DNA of 64,000 nt, taken from the NCBI GenBank assembly GCA_965248335.1, contig CBDFIY010000003.1, forward strand, positions 1,426,001 to 1,490,000. Reading direction: 5' to 3'. The position numbers were made by a program, and so were the translations under genes. Below are positions 10,207-18,321 of this stretch, in pieces. The notes beneath the pieces are model-generated. The model worked only from the letters and a program-made list of their open reading frames with translations, was not told the origin of the DNA and ran no database searches. Position 1 is the first letter of the stretch, and each line of letters begins with the position of its first letter. The DNA comes from CAKMZU01 sp965248335. Its GTDB lineage: Bacteria > Pseudomonadota > Gammaproteobacteria > Pseudomonadales > DT-91.

Positions 10207-10361
10207 TCTCTAAAATCAGCGGACTATTCCGGAGTTATGTGCATTTCTAGAGTTGAAATATGAATCACTCTTATGCCTTTAATAGATTTGACATTGAACT
10301 TTATTAAAAGGATTTGAACTAAGAATGGTAAAGTAAAAGGTTGTCTATTAGGGTGTGCTCA

Positions 10362-10610
10362 ATGGGGGTTGAAAAAATAATCTTTACGTCTTTGCAGGGG
10401 CAGTATTTAGCTTTTATTTATTATTATTCTAAAATAAACGGGAAAGCACCTTCAGAAGCGGACATGCAGAAATATTTTAAAGTGTCAGCCCCCACAGTTC
10501 ACCAGATGGTAAAAAAATTATCAAAATTGGAGCTCATATCCAAACAACCAGGAAAGGCAAGGAGTATAGCCGTTCAAATCCCTATAGATACATTGCCTAT
10601 TTTGGTATAG
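10362..10610 (+). CDS. Small winged helix-turn-helix protein (LexA/MarR-type DNA-binding domain)
   Basis: An 82-residue protein made of one DNA-binding domain: a first helix LQGQYLAFIYYYSKINGKAPSE, a recognition unit MQKYFKVSAPTVHQMVKKLSKLELI, and a wing KQPGKARSIAVQIP. This arrangement matches the LexA DNA-binding/MarR winged helix. It has no effector or protease domain. It probably acts as a stand-alone transcription regulator of unknown targets. ATG 10362 is preferred over the in-frame TTG at 10341 because the domain begins shortly after it. It lies 110 bp from the distal end of CRISPR array 1 and points toward it, but I have no evidence that the two are functionally linked. Confidence 0.65.
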   Translation: MGVEKIIFTSLQGQYLAFIYYYSKINGKAPSEADMQKYFKVSAPTVHQMVKKLSKLELISKQPGKARSIAVQIPIDTLPILV

Positions 10611-10721
10611 CCAACTCAAATTAAATTAAAGCTTGCACATAGCAAGTGCGTATACGGGATCATCGCTTCGCGCCCCTACATGACGCAGGCGATAGGTGTC
10701 TTCTTAGTCAATATATCTGTT

Positions 10722-13488
10722 TTCCTAAGCGGCCTGTGCGGCCGTGAACGCGGCTAAAAGTCGCATTGGATAATCTGCACTTTTCTAAGCGGCCTGTGCG
10801 GCCGTGAACTGCCTCACTTGTTCTTTAATGCCTATATTTTATTTCTAAGCGGCCTGTGCGGCCGTGAACCAGATGCGTTGGAGGCATACGTTTATTGTTT
10901 TTTTCTAAGCGGCCTGTGCGGCCGTGAACTATCGTCGCCGTACACGACGAACTGCGCGGCTTTTCTAAGCGGCCTGTGCGGCCGTGAACAGGCCGAATAA
11001 TCCCCGACCCCCTCGAACTATTTTCTAAGCGGCCTGTGCGGCCGTGAACAAAAAACGCCTTTATCAACTCAGTGTAGACGCTTTCTAAGCGGCCTGTGCG
11101 GCCGTGAACTGGCCTTATTGCCTAACCTTTGAGTGCATTATTTTCTAAGCGGCCTGTGCGGCCGTGAACAACACACACAAAACAGTTTCGGCTTTCCATG
11201 TTTTCTAAGCGGCCTGTGCGGCCGTGAACTTCAGCAATACAACATGATAGTCATCATGACCTTTCTAAGCGGCCTGTGCGGCCGTGAACATTACAACATT
11301 GAAGAATTCATCATATTAGATTTTCTAAGCGGCCTGTGCGGCCGTGAACAGCTCAAAGCCTTTATACATGGGGCTTTCAGATTTCTAAGCGGCCTGTGCG
11401 GCCGTGAACATTTTCAATCGCTTGCAGTAAAAGCACTAGATTTTCTAAGCGGCCTGTGCGGCCGTGAACGATTCGAGCTAGTTTGGGTGAAACCAGGCCG
11501 CTTTCTAAGCGGCCTGTGCGGCCGTGAACGACACGAGATCACAGAAGTTTTAAACGCGATTTTTCTAAGCGGCCTGTGCGGCCGTGAACTGGTAGGTCTT
11601 TGACTGCAACGCCATCAAATATTTCTAAGCGGCCTGTGCGGCCGTGAACAATACGAATATTTCAAGGCAGCTGGAGGTGTTTTTCTAAGCGGCCTGTGCG
11701 GCCGTGAACTTCAAAGCCGCCGCCAACCATTGTGACCAGCATTTCTAAGCGGCCTGTGCGGCCGTGAACTAACTGATCACTAGTAATACCGTTCTCAATC
11801 CTTTCTAAGCGGCCTGTGCGGCCGTGAACGCAAAGCATAAAAATTCCTGCCGTTCGAGTTCTTTCTAAGCGGCCTGTGCGGCCGTGAACACTCCTACGTC
11901 TCCTGGCATCACCACCTTGGCTTTCTAAGCGGCCTGTGCGGCCGTGAACAAATACGAAGATTTCAAGGACGCTGGAGGTGTTTTTCTAAGCGGCCTGTGC
12001 GGCCGTGAACATTGATGCCGTTGTTGATATCGATTACAGCACTTTCTAAGCGGCCTGTGCGGCCGTGAACATCTTCGTATTTTTCGAAATACTGGTAGTT
12101 TGTTTCTAAGCGGCCTGTGCGGCCGTGAACTTGCCGCTTTTTTTTGGAGTAAAAAAATGACATTTCTAAGCGGCCTGTGCGGCCGTGAACGTGCCAAGCA
12201 ATTGCAAGCCTTGCAGCATGCGTTTCTAAGCGGCCTGTGCGGCCGTGAACCAAGCATTTGAATCGTTTGAATGACGTCAAGCTTTCTAAGCGGCCTGTGC
12301 GGCCGTGAACGCAAATTTACAGAAGCAGCTTTAACAATTGACTTTCTAAGCGGCCTGTGCGGCCGTGAACTTCAGACTTAGCATGTGCGAGTTGTTCAGA
12401 GATTTCTAAGCGGCCTGTGCGGCCGTGAACCGCATCTATAATAGTTGGAATGTCAAAAGTATTTTCTAAGCGGCCTGTGCGGCCGTGAACGTATCTGCAT
12501 CGAGCGTGAGGCCGGTTTTTGTTTTCTAAGCGGCCTGTGCGGCCGTGAACGCTGCTGGATTCTTGCAGAAAGCGATAGTGCTTTTCTAAGCGGCCTGTGC
12601 GGCCGTGAACGCCATCACAAACGCCCACGAAGCGGCACAAGCTTTCTAAGCGGCCTGTGCGGCCGTGAACGGAGAATGCGAGCCAAGGAGCTGGCAACGA
12701 TGTTTCTAAGCGGCCTGTGCGGCCGTGAACCTTTTCCTGAGTGTACGAACGTTGCCGTAAGTTTTCTAAGCGGCCTGTGCGGCCGTGAACCCGTGTTACA
12801 CAATTGAAAACGATTACGCAGTTTTCTAAGCGGCCTGTGCGGCCGTGAACATTACTTGCAAGAATTCACGTTTGCCCTCTGTTTTCTAAGCGGCCTGTGC
12901 GGCCGTGAACGGTGCGCCACTCCATTCGCCTATTTCTTTGCTTTTCTAAGCGGCCTGTGCGGCCGTGAACAGATGTAAGAAGGTGCTTTTGCCGTATTTG
13001 TTGTTTCTAAGCGGCCTGTGCGGCCGTGAACAATGAGTGGAGGCGAGTATGAATTACCTAATGTTTCTAAGCGGCCTGTGCGGCCGTGAACAGCCACAAA
13101 CGCAATTTTACCTACTATCTCAGTTTCTAAGCGGCCTGTGCGGCCGTGAACTAAGATAATCAGTGAGGCCCTAACCTTTATTGTTTCTAAGCGGCCTGTG
13201 CGGCCGTGAACGGTAAATTTAGGGTGAATGTGCCGGCGGCGTTTTTCTAAGCGGCCTGTGCGGCCGTGAACGTGTTTATTCATTATGCCGGCGGCATGAT
13301 GTTTTTCTAAGCGGCCTGTGCGGCCGTGAACTTTTCTTCATCCTGTTTGTTTCCATCCATCTGTTTCTAAGCGGCCTGTGCGGCCGTGAACTCTACCGTA
13401 TACAGATATATAACAGGCTTCATTTTCTAAGCGGCCTGTGCGGCCGTGGCTTCAATTTATTTTCTAAGCGGCCTGTGCGGCCGTGAAC
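10722..13488 (-). CRISPR. CRISPR array 1, type I-F, 47 repeats, transcribed leftward
   Basis: The 28-bp repeat reads, on the minus strand, GTTCACGGCCGCACAGG followed by CCGCTTAGAAA, the I-F consensus form. I count 47 repeats and 46 spacers with a strict 60-bp period (32-bp spacers; 33 bp at 11950 and 12971). The leader is on the right at 13489, so the newest spacers are near 13.4 kb. The distal repeat at 10722 has one substitution. The leader-proximal end is unusual: the repeat at 13424 has lost its last three bases and is separated from the repeat at 13461 by only about 12 bp. The repeat hairpin is CGGCC/GGCCG with a five-base loop, the substrate of Cas6f/Csy4 encoded at 21883. Confidence 0.98.
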
Positions 13489-13560
13489 ACTACGCAAAAT
13501 GTCTAAATGCACTATAAATCAAACAATTACCCAAAAATATCGGGTTTTACCCTATATTTT
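13489..13560 (-). promoter_or_regulatory. Leader of array 1 with IHF-type site
   Basis: Read on the minus strand, about 66 bp next to the first repeat are homologous to the leader of array 2 (shared TAGTGC, GATATTTTT, AGGGTAAAAC blocks, ending GCGTAGT before the repeat). At 13517-13529 the plus strand reads AATCAAACAATTA, a full match to the IHF consensus WATCAANNNNTTR. It lies 28 bp from the repeat, as in the other leader. IHF bends the leader for Cas1-Cas2 integration in related type I systems. Confidence 0.8.
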
Positions 13561-13798
13561 TCGACTGATCGCAAGTGACTGATTAAAAACGATTTTTTAA
13601 AGAGCAATTTTTTTAGGTGAAAAAGCTCATCTTTGCTTGATTGATTGGTGACGTCAAGAATAAATTCATTATGCTATGTAAAAATGTTAGTGTCCGTGGG
13701 TACATCCATTAAATATCGAGTAAGTGAGTTTGCAGCGCTGTAAATAAGGTATAGATGTATTCTTTTTGTACTTGAATAAAATTTAAGGAGTAAGGCGT

Positions 13799-14773
13799 AT
13801 GGAAGACCTTGCATCTAAAGACTTAAAAGCAATTCTGCACTCGAAGCGTGCGAATGTATTTTATCTGGAGTATTGCCGAGTCATGCAGAAAGATGGGCGT
13901 GTTCTTTATCTGACAGAAGCAAAAAAAGAAAACCAATATTTTAATATACCAATAGCAAACACGACGGTGATATTACTCGGTAATGGTACGTCGATAAGTC
14001 AGGCGGCTGTCAGGATGCTTGCTAAGGCGGGGGTTTTAATCGGCTTTTCTGGCGGAGGCGGCACACCGCTTTATATGGGGAGTGAGATTGAGTGGTTCAC
14101 GCCTCAAAGCGAGTATCGCCCAACAGAATACCTGCAAGGTTGGATGGGGTTTTGGTTTGATGAAGATAAACGCTTGGATACAGCGAAAATATTACAAACA
14201 TCAAGATTGGATTATCTAAAAAAGGTGTGGGCGAAAGACCGAGATTTAAAAGTGGAAGGCTTCAATACTGAATCGGATGAATCGGCTGAATTGACTAATG
14301 CGTTTTCACGTTATGAAGGTAAATTGCAAGCGGCAGAGTCTCCTTCTGAGTTGTTGCTGATAGAGGCGCACTTGACTAAGGCGTTATACAAGTTTGCAGC
14401 GAGAGCCACAAATACAGACAATTTCTCACGCGAACATGCATCGGTAGATAAAGCGAATGATTTTCTTAATCATGGCAATTATCTGGCTTATGGCTTGGCA
14501 GCGACAACACTATGGGTATTAGGTATCCCCCATGGATTTGCTGTTATGCACGGTAAAACGCGTAGAGGCGCATTGGTGTTTGATGTGGCTGATCTGATTA
14601 AAGATGCTTTAGTTTTACCTTGGGCATTTATTTGTGCAAAAGAAAATGCAACCGAACAAGAATTCAGACAACAAATATTACAAGCCTTTACAGATCATAA
14701 AGCGTTGGATTATATGTTTAATGAAATTAAAGCCATCGCTTTAGTGCATGCGCAAGAGGTGACGCAGGCATGA
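13799..14773 (+). CDS. cas1: CRISPR integrase Cas1, type I-F
   Basis: A 324-residue Cas1f, the metal-dependent integrase that inserts new spacers at the leader-proximal repeat together with the Cas2 part of Cas2-3. An N-terminal beta domain (to about residue 85, LGNGTSISQAAVRMLAKAGVLIGF) precedes the helical catalytic domain. The conserved catalytic residues are visible: E189 in LLLIEAHLTKALY, H251 in GFAVMHGKTRRGALVFD and D265 in FDVADLIKDALV. The start has a strong AAGGAG sequence eight to nine bases upstream. It is the first gene of the cas block, and its stop overlaps the cas2-3 start by four bases (ATGA), so the two are translationally coupled. A promoter must lie in 13560-13798, next to the array 1 leader, but I cannot fix its hexamers. 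Confidence 0.97.
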   Translation: MEDLASKDLKAILHSKRANVFYLEYCRVMQKDGRVLYLTEAKKENQYFNIPIANTTVILLGNGTSISQAAVRMLAKAGVLIGFSGGGGTPLYMGSEIEWFTPQSEYRPTEYLQGWMGFWFDEDKRLDTAKILQTSRLDYLKKVWAKDRDLKVEGFNTESDESAELTNAFSRYEGKLQAAESPSELLLIEAHLTKALYKFAARATNTDNFSREHASVDKANDFLNHGNYLAYGLAATTLWVLGIPHGFAVMHGKTRRGALVFDVADLIKDALVLPWAFICAKENATEQEFRQQILQAFTDHKALDYMFNEIKAIALVHAQEVTQA

Positions 14774-17700
14774 TGGTAACTTTTGTTTCTGAATGCGAAA
14801 AAAAAGCGCTTAAAAAAACGCGTCGTGTTTTGGATGCTTTTGCTAATCGTATCGGCAGTAATACGTGGCAAACGGTTATTACCAATGAAGGGCTGCATGC
14901 TGTAAAAAGTATGCTACGAAAAACAGCTTCAAAAAATACAGCGGTGAGTTGTCATTGGATACGAAGCCGAGCGCGATCAGAGTTTTTATGGGTAGTAGGC
15001 AATAAAAATAAATTTAACCACGAGGGTGTGGTGCCTGTAAACAGAACGCAAAAAAGAATAAACAGTGATGTACAAAATGATTGGCGTTATTTACCACTGA
15101 TTCAATCACTTTCAGCTGTGGCTGCTTTGCTGCATGATTGGGGAAAGGCCACGTTACTTTTCCAAGAAAAATTAAAACCCAGTAGTCATAAAACATTTAA
15201 AGGCGACCCCATTCGGCATGAATGGATATCAACCTTACTATTAAATGCGCTTGTTCAATCTTCAGGATATAGCGATGAAGCATGGTTGAATGCCCTGATC
15301 AATAATGAGTGGTCAGCTGAAAAACTACAGCGTGCAGTTTCAACACTGACAGAAAAACCTTTATCGCAGCTGCCACCTGTTGCCAAGTTAGTAGCTTGGT
15401 TAATTGTGTCGCATCATCGTTTACCTTGTATGCAGCAACCCAGAAATGAGTTACGCAGTTGTTGGCTAAAAAAGGAAGTAAAAAGCATGGATGAAATGCT
15501 CGATAAAGTGACGAAGCGGTGGGGTTACGAGAATTTAAGCGAGGATAACGAGGCAAGAATCAACGAATGTTTTACCTTCCCAGAAGGCTTGTTGAGTCAA
15601 TCCACCCCATGGCAGCTACAACTTAAAAAATGGGCAGGGCGGCTTTCAGCACAAATCGAACAGGCTCAGCAGTGCATGGCGGATAATAGCTACCGGCTTG
15701 TCCTGCATCACGCAAGATTAAGCTTAATGCTCGGCGATCATTTCTACTCTTCGCAAGAGGCGAGCAAAAATTGGAAATCTGAAGTTAAACTTTTCGCCAA
15801 TACCGATAGAAAGACAAAGCAGCTCAAACAAAAACTGGATGAGCATTTAGTCGGTGTTTGTGCGCAGGCAGTAAAAACAGCCTATCGGTTACCTGAATTT
15901 GAAATAGCGCCACCAAAAGTCGAGCGTATTAAATTTCCTGTGAGCAAGAGTGGATCGAGTTTTGCTTGGCAAGATAAGGCGGTGGTGGAAATTTCTACTT
16001 GGAAGGAAAAAACAAAAAAAGAAAAACAAGGTTTTTTTGCTGTAAACATGGCAAGTACAGGCAAAGGAAAAACATTTGCCAATGCCAAAATCATGCGCGC
16101 ATTGTCTGATGATGGAGAAAGCCTACGCTTTATTTTAGCGTTAGGTCTAAGAACACTCACGTTACAAACGGGCGATGAATACCGAGAACGTGTTGGCCTA
16201 GCCTCTGATGAATTAGCCGTTTTAATCGGATCAAGTGCTGTTAAGGCATTGCATAACCAGCGACAAAATTTCCCCATCGAATCAAGGGAGGAAACAGCAG
16301 GCAGCGAATCTGAAGAGACATTGTTAGATGAAGATATCGATTTCGATTGCGATATTTCAGAGGAAGGCTTGGCCACGATACTCACCAACCAAAAAGACAG
16401 GCAATTCCTCTACGCGCCTGTGCTAGCCTGCACGATAGATCACATGATGGCGGCAACAGAAACCAAGCGAGGCGGGCGATATATTTTACCCAGCTTGCGT
16501 TTGCTGTCTTCAGATTTGGTGATCGATGAAATTGATGATTTTGTCGGTGACGACTTGAAAGCCATTGGTCGATTGATTCACTTAGCTGGCATGTTGGGGC
16601 GAAGAGTGATGATTTCATCAGCCACTATTTCGCCAGATATTGCCGAGGGTTACTTTAATGCCTACAAAGAAGGTTGGACGCTATTTACTAAAACACGGGT
16701 GGCAAGTGCGTTAATTGGCTGCGCATGGATAGATGAATTTTCGACGCAAGTGCTTGATCATCCGGCCAGTGAGACGATGGCAGCCTATGCCGAGCAACAT
16801 GCCTATTTTATCGAAAAACGCGTTGCTAAGTTGGCGAAGCAAGTTGTTAAACATAAAGCACGCGTGGTGAGCTGTCAGGCTATTATTGATGCCTTCAAAA
16901 ACGAGGGAGCTAATGACCCAGAGGCTGTAGAAAATAAAAAGCAGGCTTACTTTAAATGCATAGCGAATACGGCTGTACAGTTTCATAGCGACCATCATCA
17001 GCAAGATGCAAAAACATCGATAGCAGTTTCCTTTGGTGTTGTACGTATGGCCAATATATCACCTTGCATTGCACTCACGCGGTATATGCTTAATGCGCAA
17101 TGGGCAGAAGATTGCGAAGTGCGTGTCATGGCTTACCATAGCCAGCAAATTTTATTGATGCGGCATGAGCAAGAGGTTCATCTTGATCATGTTTTGAAGC
17201 GCAAGGAATCCGCGGGTGATCCCCCACAGGCTTTTTCAAACCCTGTTATTCGGCATCATATTGATAGTATTCATAAAAAAAATACAAAAATTAAAAAGGT
17301 AATATTTATTCTCGTTGCTACACCCGTAGAGGAGGTTGGTCGTGATCATGATTTTGACTGGGCGATTGTGGAGCCATCGTCCTTTCGATCAATTATTCAA
17401 TTAGCAGGCAGGGTAAGAAGGCACAGGGCGGGTACTATTGAACAGCCGAATATTGGATTGTTGCAGTATAACTGGAAAGGATTACGAGACATCAAAAAGC
17501 CCAAAGCCCGTGTGTTTGAAAAGCCCGGATACGAACTTTTTGCCTCTTTACCTACACATGATCTCAATAAACTGATTGATACAGAACGAGTGGCAGAGCG
17601 CTTAGATGCCACCCCAAGAATTACAAAGCCCAGCGCAAGGTCATTAAGGCGGCCATCAACACTGGCAGCCTTGGAGCATCATGCGTTGCAAAAGTGGCTG

Positions 17701-18111
17701 ACTGATTATGAAAATAAATCACCGGATGATTTACAAGGTTATCTTGTTGGGCATTGGTTTTTGAGCGCATTAGCGCAAGTGATGAGTCCCTTCCGGCAAT
17801 CAGAAGCGAGCACCAAACTTTATTTTATGTTGGATGAAAATAAGGATGAGTATGCTTTTCATGAGTGGGCGGGTGAGGAATATGTGAATCGTCAAAGGCC
17901 ACTGCAAATTGAATTGGATGCGCTAACGCAAGAGGAGGGCGAAAAGTTATGGCTCCACCGTGACTATATCTATGCGATTCAATCTATGGCAGAAAAACAA
18001 GGCCGTAGCAAGAGGGATATGACGAAAACGTTTGGCGAGATGAATGTAACCCTGCGAGAAAATGAACGTTATTGCTATAACGATCAGTTAGGGTTTTACA
18101 AGAAAGAGTAA
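14770..18111 (+). CDS. cas2-3: Cas2-Cas3 fusion nuclease-helicase, type I-F
   Basis: A 1113-residue fusion typical of I-F systems. The N-terminal 95 residues or so are the Cas2-like part that docks on Cas1. The HD nuclease follows (AALLHDWGKATLLFQEKL, H122-D123). The superfamily 2 helicase has Walker A at about 427-435 (MASTGKGKT), a Walker B/DEAD-like VIDEIDD near 585, SAT near 616, and motifs V-VI VATPVEEVGRDHDFDWAIVE then QLAGRVRRH near 850-885. It unwinds and degrades DNA bound by the Csy complex and takes part in spacer capture. It is coupled to cas1. A 210-bp gap with a degenerate mini-CRISPR separates it from csy1, so the effector genes need their own promoter. Confidence 0.97.
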   Translation: MMVTFVSECEKKALKKTRRVLDAFANRIGSNTWQTVITNEGLHAVKSMLRKTASKNTAVSCHWIRSRARSEFLWVVGNKNKFNHEGVVPVNRTQKRINSDVQNDWRYLPLIQSLSAVAALLHDWGKATLLFQEKLKPSSHKTFKGDPIRHEWISTLLLNALVQSSGYSDEAWLNALINNEWSAEKLQRAVSTLTEKPLSQLPPVAKLVAWLIVSHHRLPCMQQPRNELRSCWLKKEVKSMDEMLDKVTKRWGYENLSEDNEARINECFTFPEGLLSQSTPWQLQLKKWAGRLSAQIEQAQQCMADNSYRLVLHHARLSLMLGDHFYSSQEASKNWKSEVKLFANTDRKTKQLKQKLDEHLVGVCAQAVKTAYRLPEFEIAPPKVERIKFPVSKSGSSFAWQDKAVVEISTWKEKTKKEKQGFFAVNMASTGKGKTFANAKIMRALSDDGESLRFILALGLRTLTLQTGDEYRERVGLASDELAVLIGSSAVKALHNQRQNFPIESREETAGSESEETLLDEDIDFDCDISEEGLATILTNQKDRQFLYAPVLACTIDHMMAATETKRGGRYILPSLRLLSSDLVIDEIDDFVGDDLKAIGRLIHLAGMLGRRVMISSATISPDIAEGYFNAYKEGWTLFTKTRVASALIGCAWIDEFSTQVLDHPASETMAAYAEQHAYFIEKRVAKLAKQVVKHKARVVSCQAIIDAFKNEGANDPEAVENKKQAYFKCIANTAVQFHSDHHQQDAKTSIAVSFGVVRMANISPCIALTRYMLNAQWAEDCEVRVMAYHSQQILLMRHEQEVHLDHVLKRKESAGDPPQAFSNPVIRHHIDSIHKKNTKIKKVIFILVATPVEEVGRDHDFDWAIVEPSSFRSIIQLAGRVRRHRAGTIEQPNIGLLQYNWKGLRDIKKPKARVFEKPGYELFASLPTHDLNKLIDTERVAERLDATPRITKPSARSLRRPSTLAALEHHALQKWLTDYENKSPDDLQGYLVGHWFLSALAQVMSPFRQSEASTKLYFMLDENKDEYAFHEWAGEEYVNRQRPLQIELDALTQEEGEKLWLHRDYIYAIQSMAEKQGRSKRDMTKTFGEMNVTLRENERYCYNDQLGFYKKE

Positions 18112-18130
18112 AGCCACATGTTCTGTGGCT
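18112..18130 (-). terminator. Hairpin after cas2-3; likely terminator of the minus-strand mini-CRISPR RNA
   Basis: Stem AGCCACA/TGTGGCT with loop TGTTC, starting at the cas2-3 stop. On the minus strand it is followed by the T-rich TTACTCTTTCTT; on the plus strand it is followed by a degenerate repeat without a T-run. It therefore fits better as terminator for the leftward RNA from 18205. Confidence 0.5.
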
Positions 18131-18205
18131 TAAGCGGCCTGTGCGGCCGTGGAGTTTTTTGAATAGCATGACTTTCTAAGCGGCTGGAAGGCCGTTTATT
18201 TCAAA
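18127..18205 (-). ncRNA. Degenerate mini-CRISPR, candidate Cas-regulating RNA (CreR)
   Basis: On the minus strand there are two degenerate I-F repeats. Repeat 1 (18200-18173) has altered 5' and loop bases but keeps the whole 3' handle GCCGCTTAGAAA. Repeat 2 (18154-18127) keeps the hairpin core CACGGCCGCACAGGCCGCTTA but has lost both ends. Between them is an 18-nt pseudo-spacer, GTCATGCTATTCAAAAAA. It pairs with the csy1 promoter (18272-18286) next to a CC PAM: 13 of the first 15 bases match, and the two mismatches are at positions 6 and 12, which Cascade-type complexes leave unpaired. CreR RNAs described for other systems guide the effector to repress cas genes without cleavage because the match is short. 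That this is one is inference, but the fit of place, PAM, strand and mismatch spacing is strong. Confidence 0.82.
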
Positions 18206-18211
18206 AAAAAG

Positions 18212-18239
18212 ATAGTAAATCAAAATAAGATCTTTACAA
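18212..18239 (-). promoter_or_regulatory. Predicted minus-strand promoter of the mini-CRISPR RNA
   Basis: On the minus strand, TTGTAA (18239-18234) and TACTAT (18217-18212) are 16 bp apart, a sigma70-like pair. Initiation about seven bases downstream would be near 18205, just before the first degenerate repeat. Canonical CRISPR leaders are not present here. Confidence 0.5.
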
Positions 18240-18267
18240 GCATAATTCCACTCGCTACTCTGGCGAT

Positions 18268-18288
18268 TATATTTTAATAGTATGACGG
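18268..18288 (+). promoter_or_regulatory. csy operon promoter region and pseudo-spacer target
   Basis: TATATT at 18268-18273 is a good -10 hexamer for csy1; the -35 is poor (TTCCAC at 18246). The pseudo-spacer target runs from 18286 down to 18272, with GG on the plus strand at 18287-18288, that is CC on the protospacer strand, the I-F PAM. A bound Csy complex would cover the -10 and the start site. The csy1 start with GGAGTGG lies about 35 bp downstream. Confidence 0.65.
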
Positions 18289-18321
18289 GATTTAATTGAG
18301 CGATATGCTTGGAGTGGCCAG

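Noticed and set aside
10362..10610. Anti-CRISPR-associated (Aca) regulator next to the array
   Set aside because: It is a single winged-helix protein without a neighbouring small anti-CRISPR-like gene, and similar proteins are common elsewhere.
10818..13283. Open frames of 60-156 codons across array 1 with repeated SGLCGRE- or RPHRPLR-like peptides
   Set aside because: They are translations of the CRISPR repeat with 60-bp periodicity, not genes.
13560..13798. A second pseudo-spacer target in the cas1 promoter
   Set aside because: I found no stretch resembling GTCATnCTATT with a CC PAM there; regulation seems limited to csy1.
18112..18321. A CreTA-type toxin RNA gene in the cas2-3/csy1 gap
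   Set aside because: The gap has no small frame with a start and ribosome binding site between the pseudo-crRNA and a second promoter; only the regulatory (CreR-like) part is supported.
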